DNA of 64,000 bases from Amycolatopsis eburnea (GCF_003937945.1 NZ_RSEC01000062.1:302256-366255), one strand, 5' to 3'. Positions 27,430 to 36,124 are shown, numbered from the stretch's first letter. Program-made: numbers and translations. The notes: generated by a model not told the origin, from the letters alone.

Positions 27430-28623
27430 GTGAAACGCATCGCCGCCGGGCTGTCCATCGCCGCCCTCGCCGCGCTCTTCGTCCCCGCCACCGCCGACGC
27501 CGGATTCGGCACCAACGTCCGCTTCGCCACCTTCAACGCCTCGCTCAACCGCGCCGCCGCCGGGCAGCTCGTCACCGACCTGTCCACGCCGGGCAACGCC
27601 CAGGCCCAGGAGGTCGCCGAGGTCGTGCAGCGCAACCGCGCCGACGTCCAGCTGATCAACGAGTTCGACTACGTGCCCGGCAACGCCGCCGCCGACCTGT
27701 TCCGCAAGAACTACCTGGCGGTCGGCCAGCACGGCGCGCAGCCCATCGACTACCCGTACGCCTACACCGCGCCGGTCAACACGGGCGTGCCGACCGGGTT
27801 CGACCTCGACCGCAGCGGCACGGTCGGCGGCGGCAACGACGCGCAGGGCTTCGGCGCGTTCGAGGGCCAGTACGGCTTGCTCGTGCTGTCGAAGTACCCG
27901 ATCGACCTCGCGCACGTCCGGACGTTCCAGAAGTTCCTCTGGAAGGACATGCCGGGCGCGCTGCTGCCCGACGACCCGGCCACGCCGGCGCCGCACGACT
28001 GGTACAGCCCCGCCGAACTGGACGTGCTGCGGCTGTCGTCGAAGTCGCACTGGGACCTGCCGCTGAAGATCGGCCGGTCCACCGTGCACTTCCTGGTCTC
28101 GCACCCGACGCCGCCGAGCTTCGACGGCCCGGAGGACCGCAACGGCACCCGCAACCACGACGAGATCCGCTTCTGGGCCGACTACGTGACACCCGGCAAG
28201 GGCGGCTACCTCTACGACGACCGCGGCCACCGCGGCGGGCTGGGCGCGTCCGAACGGTTCGTCGTCGCGGGCGACAACAACTCCGACCCTCTCGACGGCG
28301 ACAGCGTCCCCGGCGCCATCGACCAGCTCCTGAACGCGCGCCGGGTGATCGAGACGCACCCGGGCAGCCAGGGCGCGGTGCTGGCCGCGCAGGCACAAGG
28401 CGGGGCCAACACGACGCAGAAGAGCGACCCCTTCTACGACACCGGCGACTTCAACGACGTCGCCCCGGGCAACCTCCGGACCGACTACGTGCTGCCGTCG
28501 AAGGGCCTGCTGCCGTGGCACGCGGAGGTGTTCTGGCCGGTGCCGTCCGACCCGCTGGCCCGGCTCAACGACGCCTCGGACCACCACTTGGTCCGCGTGG
28601 ACGTCTTCGTGCCACTACGGTGA
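27430..28623 (+). CDS. Secreted endonuclease/exonuclease/phosphatase (EEP) family protein
   Basis: The protein has 397 residues. A signal peptide (KRIAAGLSIAALAALFVPATADAG) is followed by the EEP fold: RFATFNASLNR at the N-terminus, NEFDY with the metal-binding Glu, FVVAGDNNSDP (the GD-x-N motif), and a C-terminal SDHHLVRVD (the catalytic His). It is probably a secreted phosphodiesterase or nuclease; the substrate is unknown. The upstream M in frame (27349) would overlap the operators, so GTG 27430 was chosen. Confidence 0.88.
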   Translation: MKRIAAGLSIAALAALFVPATADAGFGTNVRFATFNASLNRAAAGQLVTDLSTPGNAQAQEVAEVVQRNRADVQLINEFDYVPGNAAADLFRKNYLAVGQHGAQPIDYPYAYTAPVNTGVPTGFDLDRSGTVGGGNDAQGFGAFEGQYGLLVLSKYPIDLAHVRTFQKFLWKDMPGALLPDDPATPAPHDWYSPAELDVLRLSSKSHWDLPLKIGRSTVHFLVSHPTPPSFDGPEDRNGTRNHDEIRFWADYVTPGKGGYLYDDRGHRGGLGASERFVVAGDNNSDPLDGDSVPGAIDQLLNARRVIETHPGSQGAVLAAQAQGGANTTQKSDPFYDTGDFNDVAPGNLRTDYVLPSKGLLPWHAEVFWPVPSDPLARLNDASDHHLVRVDVFVPLR

Positions 28624-28627
28624 GATC

Positions 28628-29560
28628 ATGCGCATCGCGATCCTCGACGACTACCAGAACGTCGCGCTGACGTTCGGCGACTGGGACTCGCTGAAGGCCG
28701 GCATCACGGTCTTCACCGAGCCCCTCGCCGACGTCGTGGCGCAGCTGCAGGGCTTCGAGGTGATCGTCGCGATGCGCGAGCGGACCCGGTTCCCGGCCGA
28801 GGTGCTCGACCGGCTGCCCGACCTCAAGCTGCTGGTCAGCACCGGCCCGCGCAACGCCGCCATCGACGTCCCGGCCGCGAAGCGCAACGGCGTCGTCGTG
28901 TCGAAGACCGGCTACCTCGGGGAGCCGACCGCCGAGCACACCTGGGCGCTGATCCTCGCCGCGGCGCGGAACCTGCCGCGGGAGTTCCGGTCCATGCGGG
29001 AGGGTGGCTGGCAGACGACCGTCGGCACCATGCTGCACGGCAAGACGCTGGGCCTGCTCGGTCTCGGCAGGCTCGGCGCGGGCGCGGCGAAGATCGGGCA
29101 GGCCTTCGGGATGGAGACCATCGCCTGGAGCCAGAACCTGACGCCGGAGAAGGCCGCCCCGCACGGCGTCACGGCGGTGTCCAGAGAGGAGCTGTTCGCG
29201 CGCTCGGACGTGCTGTCGATCCACCTGGTGCTCAGCGACCGCACGCGCGGTCTGGTCGGCGCGCCGGAACTCGCCGCGATGAAGCCGAGCGCGATGCTGG
29301 TGAACACCTCACGCGGGCCGATCGTCGACGAGGCCGCGCTGGTGGACGCGTTGCGCCGCAACGAGATCCGGGTCGCGGCGCTGGACGTCTACGACGTCGA
29401 GCCGTTCCCGGCCGACCATCCACTGAGGACACTCGACAACGCGGTCCTGACACCGCACCTCGGCTTCGTCGCGCGCGAGACCTACGAGATCTTCTACGGC
29501 GACGCGGTCGAGGACATCGCGGCCTACCAGGCGGGGGAACCGATCCGGCTGATGGAGTAG
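28628..29560 (+). CDS. D-2-hydroxyacid dehydrogenase family protein
   Basis: The protein has 310 residues. The NAD-binding motif LGLLGLGRLGAGAAKI lies near residue 140. The catalytic Arg region is NTSRGPIVDEAAL, the Glu is in DVYDVEPF and the His in LTPHLGF. Family members reduce 2-keto acids, glyoxylate or phosphonates, or act as phosphoglycerate dehydrogenases. The gene follows the EEP gene by 4 bases, so they are probably co-transcribed. Confidence 0.92.
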   Translation: MRIAILDDYQNVALTFGDWDSLKAGITVFTEPLADVVAQLQGFEVIVAMRERTRFPAEVLDRLPDLKLLVSTGPRNAAIDVPAAKRNGVVVSKTGYLGEPTAEHTWALILAAARNLPREFRSMREGGWQTTVGTMLHGKTLGLLGLGRLGAGAAKIGQAFGMETIAWSQNLTPEKAAPHGVTAVSREELFARSDVLSIHLVLSDRTRGLVGAPELAAMKPSAMLVNTSRGPIVDEAALVDALRRNEIRVAALDVYDVEPFPADHPLRTLDNAVLTPHLGFVARETYEIFYGDAVEDIAAYQAGEPIRLME

Positions 29561-29562
29561 GC

Positions 29563-29616
29563 GTGCGGCCCGCCGGGGCCCGAGGTCCCCGCACCGGCCC
29601 GGCGGCGGGCCCGCAC
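29563..29616. terminator. GC-rich hairpin between convergent genes
   Basis: GTGCGG-CCCGCCG near 29563 pairs with CGGCGGG-CCCGCAC ending at 29616, with one bulged base. The remaining bases up to 29746 show no gene. Confidence 0.55.
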
Positions 29617-29746
29617 GAGAACCATGACACCACCCGCCGGGTGCGTCCGGCAGGGTCCAAAGACCCTGCTCCCGTCGGCCGTTGGGCTGAACGACGAGCT
29701 CCGGCTGGTGGTGAGTGGGAAACAGGGGCGGCACCCGGTTTCCCGG

Positions 29747-31225
29747 TCACGAGAACGGGACCGCGTCCGGCGCGCACGTCGTCCCGGCGGCCGGCGCGTT
29801 CAGCTCGGTCAGGTACTTCACGACCGCCGCCGAGGCGCACGCGCTCGGCGCGTCGAGTGACGTGTGGCCGTAGCCCTCGACGACGAGCACCCGGCCGTCG
29901 CCCAGTTCCGCCGCCGTCGCCTCCGCGTTGTGCAGCGGGGTCGCCGGGTCGAAGCGGTTGTTCAGCACCAGCACGGGGTTCTTCCGCGGCCGGTTCCACG
30001 GCCCGGTGTAGCGATCGGCGTCGTGCGCGGGCCAGCCGACGCACTGGGCCATCGAAAACACCGAGCCCAGCCCGAAGTACGGCTGCCGCGCGCTCTCGCG
30101 GGCCGCCAGCGCGGTGTAGTCCGCGACCGACGCCGGGTTGTCGCTGTCGACGCACTGCACGGCCAGGAAGCCGGGGGAGTACGTCGGCACGTACGGGTCG
30201 AGCACGGGAGCGGCGGGAGCGGCGTCCGAAGGCATCGCCGCAAGCGTCTGCGCGAGCCGCTTCCACCGGCCGGACTGGTACAGCGCGCTGTCGACCGTGT
30301 GCATCAGCGAGCCGACGCCGGTGGTGCGCGACGCCCGCGCGAACACCCCGGCGAACCGCTGCTTCGGGTCCCCGCCGGAGAACGCGCACCGCGGCCCGGC
30401 CGCCGTGCACGCGGCGAAGAACTGGTCCAGTTCCCGCTGCTGCGCCCCGGCGACGTCGGCGCGGACGTCCACCGGCTGCTTCTCCTGACCGGGCTTCCCG
30501 GTCGCGTTGGCGACGAGGTCGAGCGTGCCGTCGAGGGTCATCGCGCGGACCTTGTCCGGGAACAGGTTCGCGTACGTGCCGCCCAGGTACGTGCCGTAGG
30601 AGTAGCCGTAGAAGTTCAGCGAAGGGTCGCCGACGGCCTGGCGCAGCAGCTCCAGGTCCCGCGCCACGTTCGCGGTCGACAAATGGCTCAGCAGGGCACC
30701 CGAGGCGGCGCAGGCCCGGCCGGTGGCCGCGCTCGCCGCGAAGAACTCCTCCGGTTGCCGCAGCGGCGACCCGGCGGGCGGCAGGTGGTCGGCGCCCGGG
30801 CAGCTGACCGGCGACGACCCGCCGATCCCGCGCGGGTCGAAGCTCACCAGGTCGAACCGGGCACGCAGCTCCGCGGGGTAGCGGGCGGCGAACCGCGTCA
30901 GCTCGCCGACGCCGTCGGCGCCCGGGCCGCCGAAGTTGAAGAACAGCGAGCCGATCCGCCGTCCCGGGTCGCTCGCCGGGAGCCGGATCACCGAGAGCGT
31001 GATCGAGGCGCCCTTCGGTTCGCGGTAGCTCACCGGCACGGCCGCGCCCGAGCACTGGAACGACCCGTGGCACGGCGTCCAGCGCAGCGCGGGCACGGCG
31101 GCGCCGTTCGTGCCGAGCGCCGGGGGAGCGGTTTCGGGTGACGGCGCGGGAGCGGGTGCGGAAACGGCGGCCGGCGCGCTGCAGGCCGCGGCCAGCAGGA
31201 CGGCCGCGAGGAGGACCCGCTTCAC
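29747..31225 (-). CDS. Alpha/beta hydrolase lipoprotein (tripeptidyl aminopeptidase-like)
   Basis: The protein has 492 residues. The N-terminus is a lipoprotein signal (LLAAVLLAAAC, lipobox LAAAC). It shows the layout of secreted actinomycete tripeptidyl aminopeptidases and proteases: the oxyanion region FFNFGGPGADG, FDPRGIGGSSP, the nucleophile GYSYGTYLG, Asp in LNNRFDPATPL and His in VEGYGHTSL. It probably acts on peptides or esters at the cell surface. Its GTG start overlaps the upstream serine hydrolase stop (GTGA), so the two genes are coupled. Confidence 0.9.
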   Translation of the reverse strand: MKRVLLAAVLLAAACSAPAAVSAPAPAPSPETAPPALGTNGAAVPALRWTPCHGSFQCSGAAVPVSYREPKGASITLSVIRLPASDPGRRIGSLFFNFGGPGADGVGELTRFAARYPAELRARFDLVSFDPRGIGGSSPVSCPGADHLPPAGSPLRQPEEFFAASAATGRACAASGALLSHLSTANVARDLELLRQAVGDPSLNFYGYSYGTYLGGTYANLFPDKVRAMTLDGTLDLVANATGKPGQEKQPVDVRADVAGAQQRELDQFFAACTAAGPRCAFSGGDPKQRFAGVFARASRTTGVGSLMHTVDSALYQSGRWKRLAQTLAAMPSDAAPAAPVLDPYVPTYSPGFLAVQCVDSDNPASVADYTALAARESARQPYFGLGSVFSMAQCVGWPAHDADRYTGPWNRPRKNPVLVLNNRFDPATPLHNAEATAAELGDGRVLVVEGYGHTSLDAPSACASAAVVKYLTELNAPAAGTTCAPDAVPFS

Positions 31226-32037
31226 GCGCTCAATTCCGCCAGCACGGCGTCGGTGTAGCGCGGCCAGACCTCGGCCGCCCACGGGCCGAACGCGCGGTCG
31301 GCCAGCGCCACGCAGGCCGCGCCCGCGTCCGGGTCGACCCAGAGGAACGTGCCCGACTGGCCGAAGTGCCCGAAGGTGCGCGGCGAGCTGTTCGCCCCGG
31401 TCCAGTGCGGGCTCTTGTGGTCGCGGATCTCGAAGCCGAGGCCCCAGTCGTTGGGCTTCTGGTGCCCGAACCCGGGCAGCACGCCGGACAGGCCGGGAAA
31501 CACGACGTTCGTCGCCTCGGCGACGGTGGCCGGGTCGAGCAGCTTCGGGGACTGCAGCTCGGCGGCGAAGGCCACCAGGTCGTCCACAGTGGACTCCGCG
31601 CCGGACGCGGGCGAACCGGTCAACGCGGTCGACGTCATGCCGAGCGGCGCGAACAGCGCTTCGGCCTGGTACTGCGCGAAGGGGATGCCGGAGTGCTCGG
31701 CCAGCGCGTCGGCCAGCTGCTCGAACCCGGCGTTGGAGTACAGCCGCCGCGTGCCCGGCTCGGCCATCGCCTGGTGCGCGTCGAACGCGAGCCCGGAGGT
31801 GTGGGCCAGCAGGTGCCGCACGGTCGACCCCTCGGGGCCGGCCGGGGTGCCGAGCTCGACGACGCCCTCTTCGACCGCGATGAGCGCGGTGTAGGCGGTC
31901 AGCGGCTTGGTGACCGAAGCCAGCCGGAACTTCCGCGCGGTGTCGCCGTGGCGCCCCCGGACGGTCCCGTCGGCGGACACCACGGCCGTCGCGGCGTTGT
32001 CCACCGGCCACTCGTCGATCAGGCGCAGGCTCTCCAT
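31222..32037 (-). CDS. Serine hydrolase, beta-lactamase/PBP-like
   Basis: The protein has 271 residues with SxxK in LASVTKPLTAY (nucleophile Ser and Lys) and YSN in RLYSNAGFEQ. No signal peptide is seen, so it is likely cytosolic, in the class C/AmpH/esterase group. A HxxGxxG-like HFGQSGTF near the C-terminus takes the place of KTG. The beta-lactam or ester substrate is unknown. A GTCCAC-A-GTGGAC palindrome is inside. The downstream alpha/beta hydrolase overlaps it. Confidence 0.88.
   Translation of the reverse strand: MESLRLIDEWPVDNAATAVVSADGTVRGRHGDTARKFRLASVTKPLTAYTALIAVEEGVVELGTPAGPEGSTVRHLLAHTSGLAFDAHQAMAEPGTRRLYSNAGFEQLADALAEHSGIPFAQYQAEALFAPLGMTSTALTGSPASGAESTVDDLVAFAAELQSPKLLDPATVAEATNVVFPGLSGVLPGFGHQKPNDWGLGFEIRDHKSPHWTGANSSPRTFGHFGQSGTFLWVDPDAGAACVALADRAFGPWAAEVWPRYTDAVLAELSA
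31582..31594. repeat. GTCCAC-A-GTGGAC palindrome (site 3 of 4)
   Basis: A perfect 13-bp palindrome within the serine hydrolase gene encodes Ser-Thr-Val-Asp on the minus strand, again using the rare ACT codon. Confidence 0.6.
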
Positions 32038-32054
32038 GCGCCCACCCTACGAAA

Positions 32055-32099
32055 CGAAGGCCTCCGCACCGGTGTCGGGGACCGGTGCGGAGGCCTTCG
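32055..32099 (-). terminator. Strong terminator after the ptsH operon
   Basis: A perfect 19-bp stem (CGAAGGCCTCCGCACCGGT, 32055-32073; complement 32081-32099) has a 7-base loop. It sits 15 bases after the ptsH stop and before the serine hydrolase start. Confidence 0.85.
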
Positions 32100-32113
32100 C
32101 GGCATTCGCCGCC

Positions 32114-32380
32114 TCAGGCGTCGAGGTCGGTGGCGACGAGCTCCGCAACCGCTTCCACGGCCGCTTCGGCGCCCTCGCCCTCGGCGCTGATGATGACCTC
32201 GTCGCCGTAGCCGGCGGCGAGCGTCATCAGGTTGAGCACGCTGCCGGCGGCCACCGGGCTCCCGCCGGCCTTGGCGATCTGCACCGCGACGGGTTGCGCC
32301 GCGGCCGCCTTCGCCACCAGCGCGGCCGGCCGGGCGTGCAGGCCCACCTTGCTCGCCACGGCGACGCGTTTCTCCGGCAT
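32114..32380 (-). CDS. ptsH: PTS phosphocarrier protein HPr
   Basis: The protein has 88 residues. The phosphorylated His15 lies in SKVGLHARPAAL and a serine at the HPr-kinase position (Ser47) in GSVLNLMTLAA. HPr carries phosphate from enzyme I to the EIIA domain. It lies 42 bases after the EIIC gene on the same strand. No ptsI gene is in the window. Confidence 0.96.
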   Translation of the reverse strand: MPEKRVAVASKVGLHARPAALVAKAAAAQPVAVQIAKAGGSPVAAGSVLNLMTLAAGYGDEVIISAEGEGAEAAVEAVAELVATDLDA

Positions 32381-32421
32381 GTTCGTCCTCTCGCTAACGG
32401 GGTCTTGCGTCGGTAGGGATG

Positions 32422-33657
32422 TTACGCGGCGGCGGTCCGGTCGAGGTCGGCCTCGATCGAGTCGTCCTCGCGGCCCGGGGTGCGCAGGTTGAACTTGGTG
32501 ATCGCGAACCGGAACACGAAGTAGTAGATCACCGCGTAGACGAGGCCGATCGGGATGAGCAGCCACGGCTTCTGCGCCGCCGGGGCGCCGAAGTTGAGCA
32601 GGTAGTCGATCGCGCCGGCGGAGAAGTTGAAGCTCTGGTGGATGCCCAGCGCGTTGCAGATCGCCAGCGAGGTGCCGGTCATGATCGCGTGGAAGAGGTA
32701 CAGCGGCCACGCGACGAACATGAACGAGAACTCGATCGGCTCGGTGACACCGGTGAGGAACGAGGTCAGCGCGCCGGCGATCATCACACCGCCGACGACC
32801 TTCTTCTGCGCCGGGCGGGCCGTCTGCCAGATGGCGAGGGCGGCGGCGGGCAGCGCGAACATGAAGATCGGGAAGAAGCCCGTGGTGAACGCGCCGGCCG
32901 ACATCTTGCCCGCGACGAAGTTGTTGATGTCACCGCCGTCGAAGATGAACCAGACGGGGACGTTCAGCAGCTGGTGCAGACCGACCGGGATGAGCAGGCG
33001 GTTCAGCGCGCCGTAGATGCCGCCACCGACCACCGGGGAGGCGGTGACCGCGTCACCGGCGGCCTGGATGCCCTGGTCGACCCAGTGGAAGACCAGGCCG
33101 AAGACGACGCCGAGGACGACCATGACGACCGCGGTGATGATCGGGACGAACCGGCGGCCGCCGAAGAACGCCAGGTAGGCGGGCAGCTTGATGCGGTGGT
33201 ACTTCTGCCACAGCAACGCCGCCACGATGCCGACCACGACACCCGCGAGCACCGAGTAGGGCCACTTGATCGGCGCCAGCTCGGTCGCGCCCGCCTTGTA
33301 GCCGGGCAGGTCGCTCAGCGGGGCGAAGACCTGGACGACGGAGCTGAAGACGAAGAAGCCGACGACCGCCGCGACGGCCGTCGAGCCGTCACCCTTCTTG
33401 GCGAAGCCGACCGCGATGCCGACCGCGAACAGCAGCGGCAGCCAGTTGAACAGCGTGCCGCCCGCGGCGCCCAGCACCGAAGCGACCTTGTTCCAGCCGA
33501 GGCCGTCCTTGCCGAGCATGTCGTCCTGCCCGAACCGCAGCAGGATGCCCGCCGCCGGGAGCACGGCGATGGGGAGCATGAGGCTACGGCCGAAGCGCTG
33601 AAGACCGGCGAGACCGCTGCCGCTCTTCTTCGCCCCCTCCGCGGTGGTGGAGCTCAT
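32422..33657 (-). CDS. PTS EIIC permease, N-acetylglucosamine/glucose family
   Basis: The protein has 411 residues and about ten membrane helices of the glucose/GlcNAc EIIC superfamily: LQRFGRSLMLPIAVLPAAGILLRFG near the N-terminus, HQLLNVPVWFIFDGG and the TGVTEPIEFSFMFVAWPLYLFHA loop near the C-terminus. EIIB and EIIA are separate genes across the divergent promoter, as in Streptomyces NagE2/NagF systems. The start overlaps the stop of the GntR gene (ATGA). GlcNAc as substrate is inferred from family and the dre-like operator, not shown. Confidence 0.88.
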   Translation of the reverse strand: MSSTTAEGAKKSGSGLAGLQRFGRSLMLPIAVLPAAGILLRFGQDDMLGKDGLGWNKVASVLGAAGGTLFNWLPLLFAVGIAVGFAKKGDGSTAVAAVVGFFVFSSVVQVFAPLSDLPGYKAGATELAPIKWPYSVLAGVVVGIVAALLWQKYHRIKLPAYLAFFGGRRFVPIITAVVMVVLGVVFGLVFHWVDQGIQAAGDAVTASPVVGGGIYGALNRLLIPVGLHQLLNVPVWFIFDGGDINNFVAGKMSAGAFTTGFFPIFMFALPAAALAIWQTARPAQKKVVGGVMIAGALTSFLTGVTEPIEFSFMFVAWPLYLFHAIMTGTSLAICNALGIHQSFNFSAGAIDYLLNFGAPAAQKPWLLIPIGLVYAVIYYFVFRFAITKFNLRTPGREDDSIEADLDRTAAA

Positions 33658-34442
33658 CTGGATCCTCCATAGTGGGGTGGTTGACCGGGTTCCGGGGTGT
33701 TCCGGTCCAACTGCATGGTCACCTGGTAGTGATCTCCCCGGTACCAGGAAGTGATGTCTTCGATCGGGTCGCCGTTCGCGCTGGAGACCCGGCGGAACAC
33801 GAGCAGCGGGCTGCCGGCGCGCATGCCGAGCAGCCGGGCCGTCTCGCGGTCCGCCCCTTCCGCCCAGACCGTCTGCCACGCCTGGTCGGGACGCACGTCG
33901 TACGTCTCGGCCAGCTGCGCGTAGAGGGACTGGGTCAGGTCGAGCTCGAGCAGGCCGGGAGCCCGGCCCGCGTGGTACCAGCCCCGCTCGACGGCCAGGG
34001 GCACGCCGTCGGCGTGGCGCAGCCGCACCAGGTGGTGCGCGGGCGCGCCCTCGGTCAGCCCGAGCGCGTGCGCCGAGGCGGTGGGCGGGACCTCGGTGGC
34101 CGCGGAGACCACCTCGGTCGTCGGGGTCAGCCCCCGCCGCCGCATGTCGTCGGTGAACGACATGAGGTACAGCTGCAGTTCCATCCGCCGGGCCGCGGTG
34201 AAGGTGCCCTTGCCGCGGACCCGGGCGAGCAGACCCTCTTCGACCAGCTTGCCGATCGCCGATCTGACCGTGAGCCGCGACACGCCGTAGCGTTGGGCCA
34301 GCTCGCGTTCCGACGGGATCGGCGCACCCGGCGGGAGCTCCCGCTCCACCGTGCGGCGGAGGATTTCCCGCAGCTGGGCGTGCTTGGGCGTGGGCCCGTT
34401 GACGACCCGGTCGGGTGGCGGGACGTGCGCGGCCGCGCTCAT
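33654..34442 (-). CDS. GntR/HutC family regulator, DasR-like
   Basis: The protein has 262 residues. The N-terminal winged helix (PIPSERELAQRYGVSRLTVRSAIGKLVEEGLL) is followed by a UTRA effector domain (MRRRGLTPTTEVV to SWYRGDHYQVTMQL). DasR, a GlcNAc regulator in Streptomyces, has the same layout and often sits by PTS genes; this protein may be DasR itself or a paralog that responds to GlcN-6-P. It is divergent from the EIIB gene, and a dre-like site lies 72-87 bases upstream of its ATG. Its stop overlaps the EIIC start. Confidence 0.85.
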   Translation of the reverse strand: MSAAAHVPPPDRVVNGPTPKHAQLREILRRTVERELPPGAPIPSERELAQRYGVSRLTVRSAIGKLVEEGLLARVRGKGTFTAARRMELQLYLMSFTDDMRRRGLTPTTEVVSAATEVPPTASAHALGLTEGAPAHHLVRLRHADGVPLAVERGWYHAGRAPGLLELDLTQSLYAQLAETYDVRPDQAWQTVWAEGADRETARLLGMRAGSPLLVFRRVSSANGDPIEDITSWYRGDHYQVTMQLDRNTPEPGQPPHYGGSR

Positions 34443-34513
34443 CGGCGTCACCCTCCTCGTTCTCGTGCCACCGGGGGACCGGTGCTCGCGTCCGGGCCGG
34501 AACATTGGTACGT

Positions 34514-34529
34514 TCCGGTCTAGACCAAT
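34514..34529. promoter_or_regulatory. dre-like operator between GntR/EIIC and EIIB/EIIA
   Basis: TCCGGTCTAGACCAAT contains the perfect palindrome GGTCTAGACC and matches the DasR consensus (TGGTCTAGACCA core) except for one base in the core. A wider pair CATTGGT (34503) and ACCAATG (34524) surrounds it. Position and core sequence suggest GlcN-6-P-dependent control of both divergent PTS transcripts. Confidence 0.75.
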
Positions 34530-34685
34530 GATCTGATGGGGCAGGATGCTCCGCCGCGCGGACGGGTGTCAACCACCGTTATCCGTTCGTGGCCCGCGGC
34601 GGGGTGCATGCCGACGAACGGCGTAGTACAGGTGGACACGCGGTTCGCGTCAGGTTGGGAACAAACAGTGATCAAGGAGACCGCG

Positions 34686-34925
34686 ATGGCGGATGACAGG
34701 CCGGAAAAGATCCTCGCGGCGCTCGGCGGCGCGGAGAACTTGACCGAGGTGGAGGGCTGCATCACGCGGCTGCGCTGCGAGGTCGAGGACATGAGCCTCG
34801 TCGACGAAGCGGCGCTGAAGAAGGCCGGCGCGATGGGCGTCGTGAAGATGGGGTCGACGGCCCTGCAGGTCATCGTCGGGCCGGAGGCGGACACCATCGC
34901 CAGCGACATCGAGGACCTGCTGTGA
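34686..34925 (+). CDS. PTS EIIB subunit, GlcNAc/glucose family
   Basis: The protein has 79 residues with the phosphorylated Cys25 in VEGCITRLRCEV. It passes phosphate from EIIA to the sugar at EIIC. AAGGAGA precedes the ATG. The stop overlaps the start of the EIIA gene (GTGA). It corresponds to a stand-alone NagF/PtsB type subunit. Confidence 0.9.
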   Translation: MADDRPEKILAALGGAENLTEVEGCITRLRCEVEDMSLVDEAALKKAGAMGVVKMGSTALQVIVGPEADTIASDIEDLL

Positions 34926-35377
34926 GCCTCGAGGTGCTCAGCCCGGTCGCCGGGCGCGTGGTGCCGATCACCGAGGTCCCCGACCCGGTGTTCGCGCAGG
35001 CCATGGTGGGCCCGGGCATCGCCGTGCAGCCCTCGGGCGGGCGGTCGGACGCGGTGGCGCCGGTCGACGGCACGGTCGCCACCCTGCACCCGCACGCCTA
35101 CGTCATCGCCACCGAGGACGGCAAGGCCGTGCTGGTCCACCTCGGCATCGACACGGTCAAGGAGAAGGGCGACGGCTTCACGCTGCACGTCGTCAAGGGC
35201 GAGCAGGTGCGCGCCGGCCAGCCGGTCGTCAGCTGGGACCCGGAGGCGGTGACCGCCGCGGGCTACTCGGCGATCGTCCCGGTCGTCGCACTGGACGCGT
35301 CGGCGGAGGTGCTGTCCGCTTTGGACGCCGAGCGCGACGTCGCGGCGGGCGAGAAGCTGTTCGCCTGGGACGCCTGA
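34922..35377 (+). CDS. crr: PTS EIIA subunit, glucose family
   Basis: The protein has 151 residues. The active-site His73 lies in LVHLGIDTVKEKG and its partner His58 in TLHPHAY. It takes phosphate from HPr and passes it to EIIB; EIIA-Glc proteins also regulate carbon uptake in other bacteria. The last 38 bases of the locus (35356-35393) reappear at 35493-35530, with the palindromic element in between. Confidence 0.93.
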   Translation: MSLEVLSPVAGRVVPITEVPDPVFAQAMVGPGIAVQPSGGRSDAVAPVDGTVATLHPHAYVIATEDGKAVLVHLGIDTVKEKGDGFTLHVVKGEQVRAGQPVVSWDPEAVTAAGYSAIVPVVALDASAEVLSALDAERDVAAGEKLFAWDA

Positions 35378-35530
35378 GTCTCATCTGTCACACCCGGCCG
35401 CGGGAACACCCGCAGTACAGGCCCCGCAACGTCATGAACGACCCTTTCATCTCGCCGGACGTGATGAAAGGGTCGTTCATGACCTCCGGACCGCTGTTCG
35501 CCTGGGACGCTTGAGTTTCCTCTGTCACAC
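35356..35530. repeat. Duplicated end of the EIIA gene flanking the palindromic element
   Basis: The 38-base segment at 35356-35393 (the EIIA C-terminus Leu-Phe-Ala-Trp-Asp-Ala-stop plus downstream bases) recurs at 35493-35530 with 35 of 38 matches, 137 bp later. Family 1 copy B lies between them. The second copy is not a gene. Confidence 0.85.
35431..35483. repeat. Dispersed palindromic intergenic element, family 1, copy B
   Basis: GTCATGAACGACCCTTTCAT (35431-35450) and its exact complement (35464-35483) form perfect 20-bp arms around a 13-base spacer. It has the same core as copies A, C and D but opposite arm order. Confidence 0.8.
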
Positions 35531-35569
35531 GAAGGGCCCTTGCGGACCACCGTCCACAAGGGCCCTTCG
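35530..35569. terminator. Hairpin between convergent EIIA and Rieske genes
   Basis: CGAAGGGCCCTTG (35530-35542) and CAAGGGCCCTTCG (35557-35569) form a perfect 13-bp stem. It likely ends transcription from both sides. Confidence 0.75.
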
Positions 35570-35584
35570 CGTGCGCCCGGCTCG

Positions 35585-36019
35585 TCAGCCGGTCACGACC
35601 TTCCCGTTCTCCACCTTCACCGGCACGCTGGGCAGCGGCTTGTTCGCCGGGCCCTGCTTGACCTCGCCGGTCAGCGCGTTGAAGACCGAGCCGTGGCAGG
35701 GGCAGACCAGGTCGGCGCCCTTCGGGGTGACCGTGCAGCCCTGGTGCGTGCAGATCGCGCTGAACGCCGCGCACGCCGACTCGGACGGCCGCGCCACGAT
35801 CACGTCGGAGCCGTCCGGGGCCTTGGCGGCCTTCGCCTCGCCGACCGGGACGTCGGCGAGCGCGACCAGCGGCGTCCCGGCGGCGATCGGGGCCTGGGCG
35901 GTGCCGGACTTGGCGTCGTCCGACGAACAGGCGGTGAGCGCGACGGCGCCGACGGCGGCACCGGCGACGGCGGCACCCGTGGTGAGGACGGTGCGGCGGG
36001 AGTGCAGTTCGGCAGTCAT
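35585..36019 (-). CDS. Rieske 2Fe-2S lipoprotein (Tat-exported)
   Basis: The protein has 144 residues. The N-terminus is a Tat signal (SRRTVLTTGAAVAGAAVG) that ends in a lipobox-like LTAC. The Rieske motifs are CTHQGC (Cys90, His92) and CPCHG (Cys106, His109), with Cys95 and Cys108 for the disulfide. It is too short for a cytochrome bc1 Rieske subunit; similar small secreted proteins probably carry electrons outside the membrane. ATG 36019 starts the Tat signal. Confidence 0.9.
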   Translation of the reverse strand: MTAELHSRRTVLTTGAAVAGAAVGAVALTACSSDDAKSGTAQAPIAAGTPLVALADVPVGEAKAAKAPDGSDVIVARPSESACAAFSAICTHQGCTVTPKGADLVCPCHGSVFNALTGEVKQGPANKPLPSVPVKVENGKVVTG

Positions 36020-36124
36020 GCCCTTACCAACGAGATCGGCACCCCATCGGTTCAATCCGTGGTGAACCGGATCGGCCCCTGTTCCGTGTATCTAGCCGAG
36101 TGGGTGTGGAGTGGAGGAACGATC

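Noticed and set aside
35493..35530. Second short gene end after the EIIA gene
   Set aside because: It is only a 38-base copy of the EIIA tail, without a start codon or upstream coding sequence.
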